Positions 1 to 12,400 of a stretch of 64,000 nucleotides of DNA are shown one piece after another. Each line of letters opens with the position of its first letter. Position 1 is the stretch's first letter. Below the pieces are notes generated by a model, which was given only the letters and a program-made list of their open reading frames with translations, ran no database searches and had not been told where the DNA came from. Origin of the DNA: Dipylidium caninum (lineage: Eukaryota > Platyhelminthes > Cestoda > Cyclophyllidea > Dipylidiidae). A program made the translations under genes and the position numbers. The DNA is taken from positions 434,001 to 498,000 of the forward strand of contig QEYB01000228.1 in NCBI GenBank assembly GCA_017562135.1, in the 5' to 3' direction.

Positions 1-795
1 TCCATTACCGCGGTCGATGTCGCCAACCCGAATTCTCGTTGCCCGCCTCCACTTCAGCAAACGCTTCCGACAGCGGGCTGCCCGACAAAGCCTACTTAGC
101 TTGAAGCAAAGAGGCTCAAGTGTAAAGTGGACAATTTCTTTTGGCCTCTTCGCCACTTCTCGAGTGACGTTGTGCCGCCAAGTCCAGAACCGCAGCATCG
201 GAACAGAAACGCCTGCAACAAAAAGAGTAGCTGCATGAGTGGCCGCCTCAAGAGTACGACGATTTTGCCTCCAAGTTGAGCAAAAACCCTTCACTTCCCC
301 TTTACGCCGCTTAAGGCGGTAAAGAAAGTCGGGAGGACATCCTCCACCCCTCCGTAGTAGGATATTGCAGGCGGTTGCGTGATTAACTCCTCCTGAAGAC
401 AGGAAATGGCACCGTATTTCCGTAACTCCGCTTCTCAGCATGGGTGACTTGCTTCATTCTGGCGGAAACTCGTTAGAACAAACCTTTCGGAGCCGTTTGG
501 ACTCTCACCTGTGTAGTTTGGGAGGTGGAGACGGGTCAACTACCATTGTATCTCCTCCCCAAAGTAATTCTACTACATTTGACCATACGTTGCATTGGAT
601 AACCTCCGAGCTGCAGCGGGTTGGCCTCCGCCTCCTGTTGGCGCTCGGATGGAAGTGGAGGGTACCGACGGAGGCCTCCGTCAAAATGGGGGTGTTTCGA
701 GTCCTGAGGAGTGAGACTGAAGGCTCGAAGGTCTGCAGTGTCTGGGGCGGATATCGAAACTACGAAACTTTGTTGTTAACATGATTTCTCCCAGC

Positions 796-811
796 GTCAC
801 ATATGTGTGAC
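796..811. repeat. 16-bp palindrome GTCAC-N6-GTGAC, copy 1
   Basis: Centre ATATGT. Copy in the first unit of the 138-bp duplication. Confidence 0.85.
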
Positions 812-933
812 ACGTGTGTTTCTTCCCCTCCACACCGGAAATCATGGCTTATGAGATATTTGGATTTAGAAGTTTCCGTTCTCTGCAGATACTACTGACA
901 AATGCATCCCAAGTTAACCCGATTTCTATTCAC

Positions 934-949
934 GTCACGTATGTGTGAC
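934..949. repeat. 16-bp palindrome, copy 2
   Basis: Centre GTATGT. Copy in the second unit of the 138-bp duplication. Confidence 0.85.
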
Positions 950-1577
950 ACGTGTGTTTCTTCTTCTCTACACAGGAGATCATGGCTTATGAGGTGTTGT
1001 ATTAATTCTTTAGGTAAATTTTCCAAGGTGAAGAGTGAGTCGCAATGGCACGAAATCGGCAAAATTGGGCCCTTTGAGATAATTAATGGCGCGAATCATG
1101 GGAAATCATGTTTAACAACAACAAGCAACAAGCCTACAAAAATCGGTTTTTTTGAACGCCTAACTTTTACCTAATTCCCCTACTCTTATGCGTGTGTCCT
1201 GCCGGCGTCCGACAGGCTGTCATTCAGACATGTTGACTGAAGAGGAGTCAATACCAAGTCGCCTTCCTCTCCTTTGGTTCGTGGAAGGGTCTTCCGTCGC
1301 CTCCGGCGGTGTCGAAGGGTCGTGTTAATTGGAGTAGGCGTGGAACAACCCTTCATGTTTACTTGCCGGACAACTACTACAAAGTGGCCGGCAGCGATCG
1401 GTAAATTCTTCTCGCCTCGTCTCGGCCACGCTTTTCTAACAGCGGAGAGTGGATATAATCCTCTTCCTAGGTCAAAAATTGTCTCACCACTGTCGTCTAG
1501 ATACTTGAGTAATTGGAACGAGAAGCGCTCTTGGGGCTTCCACGAAATTATTCCACATATTCGTAGTGAACTCAGAT

Positions 1578-1593
1578 GCCACATATGTGTGAC
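1578..1593. repeat. 16-bp palindrome, copy 3 (one mismatch, GCCAC)
   Basis: Left half is GCCAC instead of GTCAC; centre ATATGT; right half intact and followed by GC. Confidence 0.65.
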
Positions 1594-4500
1594 GCCGTCA
1601 AAATCAGAGTTTAATAGCATTTTACGACGATTACAAAGAGCGTTACTTCATTCCGGCTGGAATTCACGTGCACAGAAGCCCGTCCACAGAAGAGGATGTG
1701 GTAGTAAAGAAGCCTCACGATTTAGGTAGAGGGAAAGGAGGAAATGGGAGAAATCGCACCAAGTGTACGATCCCTACAATTCCTAGTACCTGTCAGTGTG
1801 TCATTGTTAATTTGACGTTGCAGTAGACAAGTGATATCCTCCACTCCGAGAAGTCCTCGTGGAGGTAGAGCTTGCGCGGGGGGATTTGATGATTCGCTGT
1901 CACCAGTCGACGTGCGAGATGTAACACGACTGGGAAAGTGACCAACTCGGCAGGGGAAAGGCGCGAGGCGGGGCGGGGCGGCGCGGGCGAGGGGGAAGAG
2001 AAGAGCCTCGATAAAGTCAGGCCTATCAAATTACTCACCTTCTCGTCCTCGCCTTCCTCTCAGCCAGCGGTGGAGGTAGAGGTAAGGAAGAGGACGCTGT
2101 GGTCGCGGTAGACGGCCTGGCAACGGGCTGTGGGTGCTCACCACCGCGGCGGCAGATTGGAAGGCGACTTCGGTGCTTCTAAAACTGTCGTCTGCTTTAA
2201 GCTTCGATTACCTGCTGAGGATGAACTGCAAAGGCCCTAGCCCAAACGCCTCTTCTTCCTCCGCCTCCTTCTCGACCTTATCGTTCTTTGACTCTTAGTG
2301 CGGACACATTTAACGTCGACAAGCTTCCCAGCGGTGTTGAGAAATCCCCTCCCTCCCCTCCTCCGCAACGACCCACGTAGAGAAAACTGTCTGCCATTTC
2401 CGACTATTTACAAGGTGAGTTGCAAACAGGCTGGGTCCCGTTTCCTAGACCAACCGCTTTTTCGTGTTAGTCATGACCACGCAAAACTTCTGGGGGCTAC
2501 GGCGTTCTCAGACAATTTTGCCTCCGACTCCGTCTCCGCCCACTCCTTCCCTGAGCATCGTGGCAGCCCCAACCGTTTCACATCGACAGTGCCGAGACCA
2601 AACGGTCTGTGGAGTGGCTGGCTTACCTTTATCCCGTCTTAACGGGTCCAATGGCCTGCCAGATAACTTCCATGGCTGACTGAGCCCTGCTGTCGAGCGA
2701 TGTGACAGTCGTCTGATTAATGGGGCTAATTAAAAGTCTTGCGTTTGTCAATTTCCCCCGGGCAACTTAATGCTGCTGCCATTTCAGAGCAATATCTGCA
2801 GCCGACCAAATCGCCTCCTCCGGTACCACCAAGAGGAAATTTTTCGTGGAGTGGCGCGTCTGCGCCGGCGAAGAACAAAAGGAACAAAGGGAATTTGAAT
2901 AAAGGCTTAATCAACTTTCCTCAATGACATCACCATCCACTTCTCCTCTGCTAAGCTATCTTGGATTTCCCACCAAAATTGGCACTCGTTGTGTAGTTAT
3001 CTGCGCTGGGTGGCCTTCCGCGCCACTTTCGACGCCTCCTTTGGCATCGGCCATTTCTCCCAGGCTCACCTTCGCAGCACCGCGAGGACGGTACATCCAC
3101 GAAGCCGAACAATCCCCATTTGACTTGAACGCTTTCCACCCCCTGTAAATAGACGTTTACTGTTTCGGGAAGATCGTAAATGAGGCGTTGAAGTGAAGAA
3201 TGCGGACGAAGCTTTTCCACGACTCGCCACGCTTCCGGACGCCACTAATCACCCTCCCTTGCAGGCTACACAATCAGCTCAGCCGAGCGACTGGCTTGCC
3301 ACTGTAGTGCGGCGAAGGAGGATATATTGCGTTTTCCCCTCTCTGTCGCCCCTAATGGTCTTTAATTGAAAAAAAGTGCCAGATGTGCTTTCGCCGGCCA
3401 CTCACAAACTAGCGTGATGAATCACCGCGGGGAGTAGCGATGTCCCTCCCGTAGGCGCGGGGAGGAAGGCAACAGTCGACCATGTCCACCTCCTCCTCCC
3501 ACCTCGTCTTGGCCTCGCCTACCCCGTTTTGCTTCTTCCTATTGCATTCATTCACACCAGCGACGCTGATCGCCGGTGTCCGCTGACTCTTCGTCAGCCT
3601 CGTCGTCCGGTTCCATGTGGGGCCAGTCTCGACGGGGGTAAAGGACATATTGTCTTCTAATCGTAAAGCACAATTAAGCCCCTCCACTGCATCGATGCGG
3701 ATTCCCTCTTAAAGTCTTCTTTTCCACAGCCCCGAGCCACTAACCGATGTCCGGAGAAGGCGTAACCTGTCTTAAAGTCAAAGTTGAACTAAAAATTGGG
3801 GTGGGGAGTGAAGAGAAGGCAGTTCACATTTAAACAGCCGAAGATACAATCGAAGTGAAGGTTCTCCAAGAGTCGAAGCCTTCTCGGCATTGTTCCACGC
3901 GGACCATTTCCGTGCCGCTCACACCGTCGTGACGTTGATTAGTCCGGAAGTTATTGGCCGAGGTCACAAAATCGCCGTCTGTCCCCTCCCTCGGGGAGAT
4001 GCGTCACGATTTCTATTACCTTACCGGTGATTGGGGCGTTGCGGAGGAAGTCGCCAGTCTCCTGCCATGGTAGGTTAAGTCTTTCCGAGGTTGTGCGCAG
4101 TCCACAAATTACTTCCACTTTTCCTGCTCATGTTGACTCCGAGCAAGGAACCAAATTTCCTTGAGAGCAACGCCTGATACAACCGGGTGGATCCCGTCAG
4201 TGAGAATGCGGGGAAAAGAACGGCGAGCTGTTCGCCCGAGGGGGTCGTTCGACCGCGCGTTATTCAATGAAAATTCGCCAAAGTTGAGGCCTTCCACGTG
4301 GCCTCCACACTTGCCACTTTGGACCGTCGTGTTAACCCTAAAAGACTCAGAGCCTCTCGGTAGCTTCGGAGACCAGCTGGTTTGCCGTCCACTTCCACGG
4401 TGGACAGATCTGGCGGTCGCAGGGCGGGTTGGAAGACTGAAGGCTAAAAAAGGCACTCGACAGGCATATTTCAGATTGCAGGAGAGAAGAGCTATCGGCG

Positions 4501-4779
4501 ACTCGACAGAGCCGAGAGCAGAAGAGGCGTGGAGGCGGGCGGAAGGGCGGGTGGCAGGAGGGGATAACTGTGTGGTCAATTAGATTGGAACGAAGTTCCA
4601 CGCCTGGTTAGGCAGTGAAGTGGCCAAGCTGCCGAAAGAAGCTTACAAGTGGAGTTTTGTGTGGTCGCTTTTGCAGACAAGTTTCAAGTACCAACAGACA
4701 ATCATCTTCTGTTCGTCGGCTTTAGCCGCAGTAACTTCCAGCCCCAAAAGCGAAGTTAACCATGCGAAGATTGACTAGT

Positions 4780-4795
4780 GTCACGAATGTGTGAC
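4780..4795. repeat. 16-bp palindrome, copy 4
   Basis: Centre GAATGT. Flanks unrelated to the other copies. Confidence 0.8.
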
Positions 4796-7196
4796 GCCAA
4801 TTTCTCCCGACTCATACTATCAAGTTTGCAGATGAATGCATAAATTTCACACACTACTGGCAAGAAGTTGTGATCTTTCCAAAGAAAGGGTGTAGACAAA
4901 GGAGATAAGATTCCGATGCCTTTGTCTGCGATTTGCTCTGACAAGCAGTCTTCGCATCACTTCGCGTAGATGGATCGTTGCAGAAGTGGACTGAGTCACA
5001 AGTCTCCAAGGTGAGAGACGATGCCCCCTCCCTCGTTACGCCTCCTCAACATCAATTCTCCTCGTCTCTGGAGACATTCACCTGGGATTTTGCGGAGTCT
5101 CCGCCTCGGGCGAGGCGTTAAGGCGGCCTCTCCGCCTTGAGAGGATGATTTTCTCTACAGAGGACCTCGACCTCGGTGAAGGCGATCGCGGCGTCTGTAG
5201 CCTGCTCGCCTAATGATGGCGACAAGGGAAGGTGATCTGGCGCGTCGGCAGTCTTTCGGCTTTAGCACAAGAAGTGCTGTGGTGGAAAGAGAAGGGACGA
5301 CATTAAGAAGGTTTTTCAAATTACTCGACGGGCGGCAATTATCCGGCGAAGTTGTGAAAACTTTCACCGCCTACCAGGAACGCGTCTCTTCACACTTTCT
5401 TCAAGAAGTGGAAGAAACCTGCAGCAGGCAGAAGGCGATGCCTGGACTGACGGAGGGAAGCATAACGGCGCTTTGAGACAGATTTGCGTACCGAAGCGTA
5501 TAACCGGTTTATCACTCTGCGCCTCATCGTTTGCGCGACTAAAACTCGAGATCTACAACGAGAGGGGCCGTGGGAGGGGTGTTAGGGGCTCAGGATCCGG
5601 AAGTGGTCATCGCAAACACCGTTTCCATGTCTGCTGTGCTTCATGGGGAATGGTGAGAGCGTAGTTTAGGTCATCAGTGGTTGCGTGAGGCTTTTCACTC
5701 GCAAATCACCACACACGTGAAGAACATCCGAGGTGTTTTACTCGCCAAGCGGATGTTTCACAGTCGCGGTGAACAGCGCGACTGTTACTCGGCAGTGGGT
5801 GGTTGGCCGATGCTGTTTCGCCTCGAAAATAGAGTCTGGCAACCTGTAAGGAGAGTGGGAGGCGTCTCAGAAGCTGGAGTGTTTTTCTGGACATTCTCCA
5901 CCCAGCCCGCATCACCTTCTACGCCGGTAGTGTTCAACGCCATCGACAGGCTCGACGAGTGCAGACGAGTGCAGACGGTGGCATCCTCGACGCAGTGAAA
6001 AGCACGAGTGTTTGGTTCGGCACATGACAGTTTATATTTTTCTGCCTTCTAACAACTTAAAAAAGGGACAAACAGGTATCCTCCCGTCCCCTGACTGGAC
6101 CGTGAGACCTCGTTCCGCTGTCATCGCGCCGAGGCGGTTGTCAAACGCACACACACGCACTCACCGGCCCACCTCCGCAGCCCCCGCTGTCCTCCCCTAA
6201 TCACTCACTCACGTCAGCCGCGTGATTCAGTGCTGTCCCACGAGGGCCGCTCAGCACTCGCCCCTTTCTCCCGCCTGCACCGACGGCTTTGTCAACTGCG
6301 ACTAGATTAACGGCTGCCTGTCAGTTAACTCGGCTGCGGGGGCAGGAGGCAGGCCTCGCGGTCTCTTCATTCATCCCCAAGGTGGCTTTTGTGCGATGGA
6401 AGTGCGGAAGTCAACAAACCCGACGAGGTGCGACCAAGCACGCCGACTTGGCATCGGGGGCGGCGAAGTGGATGATATGCGGTGGAGAAGGTCGGAAGTA
6501 GTCGGCGCAGTGGCGGGGACGGCAGGAGAAGAGGTGGAAATGTCGTTCGTTTTAGTCCAACGGCGGAAATGCTGTCAGCAGTACTGCGGTCGGCAGAATG
6601 TGATGATGCAGGGCGTCAGATTTGCCAAAGTGTTGACAATTGGTGGACGAAAGGGACTCTGTGTGTGCCCATGAAATCAAGGCTGAGTTGAGGCAGTTAA
6701 AGGTGTGGAGAACGAAGAAGCGAATGTGGACCAAACGAGGGTTTCGCCGGTCACAGATGAAAGGTCGTTGTCTTTGCATTCAAACGCTAACCTGCATAAC
6801 CGTTGGTGGAGACTCGCTTCCTCCTGACAGCTAAGTGGTCCTGAACGCAAAACACCTTTAAAGCCACAGACACACTTCGCAATTCGCGACGTCGTTCACG
6901 AGGTACTCGCGCGAAGGCGCACGTCAGTTGGCGCATAACACGCTGTCCAACACCTCCACTCGACATGGGCAGCCGCGGTCTGCTCACCACGACCGCACGT
7001 CCACCTGTGCTACTTCCTGTTCCCCATCACGATGCTCCAACTTCTCCTTCTTCTTCAACCTTCTCCACATCTTCCACTTCTCCTCTCCTCCTCCTCCTCC
7101 TCCTCCTATTCTTCTTCTGCTTCTTCTTCCTCCATCTCAAACTGCATCCACCACGCCTTTCAACTCTTTCATCGGCTGACGCAATGGCGGAATAAA

Positions 7197-7220
7197 TGTG
7201 TGTGTGTGTGTGTGTGTGTG
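7197..7220. repeat. TG dinucleotide run
   Basis: 24 nt of pure TG inside the left arm of the large inverted repeat. The other arm has shorter, interrupted runs near 15660-15690. Confidence 0.95.
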
Positions 7221-7464
7221 ATGTCGAGTAGACCGAGGTAGGTGCAGTTCACTCACATGCTGGCACCGCCTCCCGCCCACCCCAGGTGGATGACATGTCA
7301 CCAGCCCCCACGTCATTCATCACGACAGCCACGAGGAAAGCGCGCCTCTCCACAGCTGCCCTCGAAGGCATCGAGGACGTGTGCAATGTGGTGACAGGCG
7401 AGTTGCCTCTTAACAAAGTGTTTGTGTGAAACCGTGACTTTGGAACATCTCCACCCAACTGCTT

Positions 7465-7566
7465 CCACGCCTCGCCTCGCCTCCCCTCTCCTCTCCTCTC
7501 CTCTCCCCTCTCCCCCTCCTCTCTCCTCTCCCTCTGCCTCTGCCTCTGCCTCTGCCTCTGCCTCTC
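7465..7566. repeat. CT-rich tract ending in a CCTCTG hexamer run
   Basis: Pyrimidine-rich CTCTC tract followed by about six CCTCTG units (7531-7566). It produces long Arg/Glu- or Ser/Pro-rich open frames on both strands that should not be read as genes. Confidence 0.9.
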
Positions 7567-7877
7567 CGCTTTCACCTCCACGTACTCCTCCTCGTCTCCA
7601 ACCAGACGTTTCTGCACCATGTCTGTTGGCCTCGCAGCTCCTCCACACGACCAACACCCGTGTCGTCTCGTCACAGTTCACTTCTCACACTGCAACGCCC
7701 GCTGCATCGACACCATCGCTTGGATGCTGACGATGTTCATGTCGTTGAACCGAGTGTCCGTCCACCCATCTTCGTTTGGGTCCTTTCGGGCACACCAAAC
7801 CAAATCATGCCATTCACCTCTCCCCACTTCTCCTCACATCACTCTCGTCACTCAAGTCACGCCGAGTCTCGTCACCT

Positions 7878-7950
7878 CACTCCACTCCACTCCACTCCAC
7901 TCCACTCCACTCCACTTCACACGACGGGACGGGACGGGACGGGACGGGAC
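7878..7950. repeat. Adjacent CACTC and GGGAC pentamer runs
   Basis: CACTC units occupy 7878-7915 and five GGGAC units 7926-7950. A second CACTC run lies at 8116-8140. The opposite arm has only scattered remnants of both. Confidence 0.9.
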
Positions 7951-8324
7951 GGAACAGGAAGGAATCGAGGGAAGAGTACAGCGTATGGAGGAGGCAGATT
8001 TCTGTGTGAAGTGGGCATTTCGAGGGGACTGCTGTACACACTCGAGTGGGGCAGACCCAACTCATTTCGTCCTCCTCTCCTCTCCTCTCTTCTCCTCCCC
8101 TCTACTCCTCTTCTCTCCACTCCACTCCACTCCACTCCCTCCCCACGCCCCGACTAAACCTCCAACGTCACCTCGAACCGCAACTCCACTTCCGACGGCA
8201 ACAACCGCAACCACACGCACTCAACAACGGTCACTTTCCGTCCCGTGGAGCTGATGAGGCGTGCGTCGCCAGCTCCCAACCCAGCATACCTCGTCCAGCC
8301 GCACCACACATGACCACGACAGAA

Positions 8325-8360
<36 letters not shown>
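8325..8360. repeat. GAC triplet run, 12 units
   Basis: 36 nt of pure GAC. In the other arm (13845-13885) the matching tract is interrupted and shorter in perfect units. Confidence 0.95.
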
Positions 8361-8458
8361 AGTGGAAGTGTGCTGCCTCGTGTCACGTCTGCTGTTTCTC
8401 TGTCCAACGTCCACTTTTTCGAGGGTCTCTGGAGATTGCAGTCATGTCGACCAGTGTG

Positions 8459-9431
8459 CCGAACAGACACAGGAATTGTTGGTTTTTTTCTCCTAACTTG
8501 GCCGAAAGTCGACAGACATGCTACCCTTTTGCAGTGTCCACCTCTTTCGACGATTTCGATAAGTCCTCCAATCACTTCTTTGGAAGGTGTTCAGAAGTGC
8601 GCGTCGCAGAACTCCGCTCCCCACACTCTGCCGAGTCGTCGCACCGAGCTGCTCGGCACGCACACGGTGATAAGAGTGGCGCGACATTCCGTTCCCCTCA
8701 AACGGTCCTGTTTACATGCTCAAAAAATCCCTTCCTATCAGATTTATTCACAACTTCTCTCCCTTTTGTCAAACCCAGTAGGGAAACGTCTGAGAAACAC
8801 CGTCAAGTTGCACACGCGAATGTTGGAACAAGGCGTCCACTCGACATGCGTGCCACCAACTCAAAGACCGTCTGGTCACACGCATACGCACAGCGACAAA
8901 CAATTGCTGGACTTTGACCTGGAAATTCACTGTCCAAAAATCACCAAAATTATGAGATTTTCGTCCACCGAGGTATCCCCTCATCTGCTCTTTTCCGACC
9001 TAATGGCCCCGAGGCAGAAGGAGTGGACAGCTGGCGTATTTCTTTCGCCATCGGAGGCCTCCTCGTCCAACTACTCCGCCCTTCGAGGCCTACCGCTACT
9101 TTCCTCTTCTCTCTGCCAGTACCATGGCCGAAAGCGGGCGAAATCGTCCCCTTCGGCCTCCCCTTCCTCATCCTTTCCCCTCCTTACCTGCCTGCCGGTG
9201 AGAAGAGAGCGACTTTGGGCTATCTGGAAGAGAAAGTTATATTTTCGCCCAGAAATATGTACACGACTCCCACAGCAAACCCGCGACGAGGGCGTCAGTG
9301 AGGCCGGCGGGGGTGGGAAGGGGGGTGGCGAGAGAAGTGAAGGACTCAAAGTAAGCTGTGCCAATACGATGTCGTTGGTGGGTGGGGGAGGTCGCGGGAG
9401 GCGGGGAGGCTGGGGAGGAATGAGACACTCC
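8459..9431. other. Presumed robo 3' flank
   Basis: Between the robo stop codon and the left inverted-repeat arm. A plus-strand frame (8046-9500) crosses it but begins in repeats and runs antisense to robo, so I do not call it. This stretch probably contains the robo 3'UTR. Confidence 0.5.
8743..8748 (-). promoter_or_regulatory. Candidate poly(A) signal AATAAA downstream of robo
   Basis: A canonical AATAAA on the minus strand lies about 690 nt past the robo stop codon, between the gene and the left arm of the inverted repeat. It is the nearest canonical hexamer I noticed. Single hexamers also arise by chance. Confidence 0.3.
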
Positions 9432-12400
9432 TCAAAAGACCGGTGTATGCATGCCACCGTTGGTGGGGGCTTGGGCGGACAACTGATGCTGTGGAACTGA
9501 CGGTGGCGGTGGTGGCGGCGGTGGAATACATAGTTCGTATTCAGAGAAAGCTGGTGGCATTTGCGAACTCGGCGGCATATTCATGGGAATTGTCTTCCTC
9601 CGAGTCGTCTGTTGTTGTTGCTGCTGTTGATGATGGTGTGAGAGGTAGTCCTCCTCGGCTCCGGTGGTTGTGCCAGAGCTGGATCGTGAAATGTACTGTT
9701 GCGGACGCACGGAATACCTCTGTGGACTGTGCACCGCCACCATGGGCGGATGCGAGCCGCCGGCATTTGACGACATGTCGGAAGGTGTCCGACTGCCAGG
9801 TGACATGGTTGGAGGCTTCTGCGGAACCTCGGCGTTAATCAATGAGGCTGTGGCGTAGGGTGTCACGCTGGAACTCATATGTTCAATCCCTGAAACCGCT
9901 CCATTTGAACACCCCAACTGGGCCACCGGTGCCACCAATGGAAGTCCCGTCGGAGGTGGACTACTTTCCATTGCCGAGACTGAGAAGACACTGCTGCTGG
10001 AGATCTCTGCGGGCCGATAGTCGACGAAGGGATACTCCAGGTGTTGGGCTGGAAGGTGGGAGAAGAACGGGGAGGAGCTGAAATCGGGCACTTGGCCCAG
10101 CATGCCCTCCTCGAAGGTGTGCTGAAGGTGGCTCATATTTGGATTGCAGCTGCCTCCAGTTGAAGAACTATTCGTGCTCGCGATTGTAGTGGAGGTGTTC
10201 TGTTGCGTGGATGTAGTGGGCGCTTTCAGAGCAGAATCACTTCCTTGAGGACACTCCATCTCGCTGCCACCGCCGGAAATAGAATGCGGCTTGATTAGGG
10301 GTACGAGGTTGTAGACCTCTTTGGCGACAGCGCCGGTGCTGCATTTTCGTGTGGACTCCTCAATAAAACCGCCTCCTCCAGCCGGGAGGTAGCGCTGTTT
10401 GGACTGGGTCCTCTGACGTAGGCAGAAGACCACGGCGCAAAGCATACCAAACAGCCAGATCACCAAAACCCCAACCACAATTCCAATTACCCAAGGCTGG
10501 AGTTGAATGAATCCGCTCTCTGTGCCCGTCGAGGGCGGAGTATCACTAATGATGCCATCCTCGGACACGGAGAAGTTGATTGGGATGCTCTTGACACTGC
10601 TGCCTCGGCAATTCACAGCCGTCATTTGGAGGTGGTAGACTTCGCCGGCTTTCAGGCCGCTCACCACGCCATCGGTATCACAGTAGTTGAATTTCAACTC
10701 GCGTTTGTCATTTTCTGCTGCATTCGAGACGTACACCACGAAACCGGTGAGGAGGCCATTCCACGAGTCTGTCGGTGGCAGCGTCCACGAGACCTCCACA
10801 CTATGGTTCGACTTCTTCTTCACTCCCACAATCTGTGGCGGTGTCGAAGGCGCCTCCTCGTGTGTGAGGAAGAGGATGCTCGCATTCTTATCGTGTCTCG
10901 AGTAGACAGAATTCGCTTTCACCAGAAGTGAATAACACCGAAAGGGCTTCAAATGTGTCAGTAATTTCGACCAGGGGGAGGCAAATCCACGCTCCCGTTC
11001 AAGGGGAACATCGGCGAACATCTCCGGCTTCTCGTGGGGCACGAGGGAGACACCCTGGGTGTCCCTCAGGGAGGCTGTATTCAACTGCTTCTGATAGGCT
11101 TGAAGGCGCGCCGCCAGAGATTCGCCCTCTCGAAGGCTACAAAAGGTGCCATCGTGGGCGTCGGCGGAGACGCAACGAGTCAGCGGCATCTCCTTGTATC
11201 GAATAGAAAATCCACTTAGCGTCGGAGGCACCTCGTGAGCATTCTCGAGGCTCCAGATAACCCGAGCCGAGGTGGACGAGAGCACCTGAACTTGCGTGCT
11301 GTGCACGTTGATGGATCCCGACGCGCCGGATGACAACTGGAAGTGGCGATGCGGGACTTGAATGGGACCCAGCGGCGCACTGGCCCAACCAATCCGACCG
11401 TCGATCCATCGGGGTCTAATTAGGAAGTAGTAGGCGGAATTGGGTTGCAGCGGCTCCAGTCGAATGGCATTACGAGGCCACGACTCTTGCAGCACTTGCC
11501 AGCCCAACTCGGCCTCGGCCGTGTGGAACATCTCTATCCAGTAGGAGACCTGACTCGTGTCATGAATGTTGGGCGGACTCCAAATCAGCGTCACTGACTT
11601 GGCCGTTTGATTTTGAACCCGAAGACTTTTCGGTGGGGGAAGAGGGTCCCTCTCGTCCAGTTCGGCGGCGGACGAACTGTCCGGGGAGATGACGACTAAG
11701 CCCGCCGTCCAGTTGGACTGCATATACTGACCGTGTCCCGACTGCAAAAAGCAGGTGTAATTGCCGGTGTCCTCCACCATCGCTGCCTCAATTCGTAGGC
11801 CACCGCCCGAGAGGAGGGAGAACCGGGGATCCCGATCTCGGTGGACGAACTCGATGCGTTCTTGAAGGCCCCCCGTCGACCGTGTGCCCCTCACCCAGAA
11901 GACATTCAAGTGACTAGTTTCGAAACCTCGACCAGGCAGGAGAAACTCCGCCTCCGGTTCACGCGTCAGTCCCACCTCGCAGTCGAGGATGACCGTCTCG
12001 CCCAGCATTCGGGTCTGGTTGGCGGGCGGCAGGTTGATAATCGGTGGGAGGGGGACCGAGTCTCTGGCCAGTCGGGGCAGAACTTGCAAGTGTGCAGTCT
12101 TGGCGAGCAGACCGAGGGCCGAGTCGACTATGCACTGGTAGACACCGGCGTCGGTAATGCGCACGTCTTGAATCTGCAGATCGCCCGCCTCACTCACGAA
12201 GATGTTGCCCATTCGGTGGTTGGGGAAGACGGTTACTTGATTCGGCAACTCCCAGTACGTGTACAATTTGTGGGACCCCGTGACTCGACAGTGGAAGACG
12301 ACGGTTTCGCCTTCAGTTGCGTTCTGATCAGTAGGCGATCGGGCAAATGCGGGTTTTGATACCCCCGAAACGGTGAGTCGCGCCTCGGCAGTTGAAATGC

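Larger units (their letters stand above)
775..1050 (+). repeat. 138-bp tandem duplication carrying two palindromes
   Basis: Positions 775-860 and 913-998 align without gaps at an offset of 138. Each copy carries the GTCAC-N6-GTGAC palindrome followed by ACGTGTGTTTCTTC and then ATCATGGCTTATGAG. Similarity is weaker beyond about 998. Confidence 0.8.
1051..6909. other. No gene recognised
   Basis: GC-rich single-copy sequence with many short frames on both strands, none with a recognisable domain or convincing splice boundaries. It holds the palindromes at 1578 and 4780. The stretch before it (1-774) likewise shows nothing assignable. Confidence 0.6.
6910..8458 (+). repeat. Left arm of large inverted repeat flanking robo
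   Basis: This 1.55-kb block matches the reverse complement of 13752-16020 in many colinear stretches, for example around 7115-7195, 7690-7830, 7960-8050 and 8225-8400. The left copy is denser in pure simple repeats: CTC-rich tracts, a CCTCTG hexamer run, CACTC and GGGAC pentamer runs, a GAC triplet run and a TG run. Several long open frames cross it in both directions but follow the simple repeats and are broken in the other arm, so I do not call them genes. No transposase or reverse transcriptase was recognised. Confidence 0.8.

Noticed and set aside
7249..8254. Long Ser/Pro- and Arg/Glu-rich frames on both strands
   Set aside because: Produced by CCTCTG, CACTC and GGGAC runs that read open in several frames.
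8046..9500. 484-codon plus-strand open frame
   Set aside because: It starts inside CT-rich and GAC simple repeats, is broken in the other inverted-repeat arm, and its right end is antisense to robo. No domain is visible.
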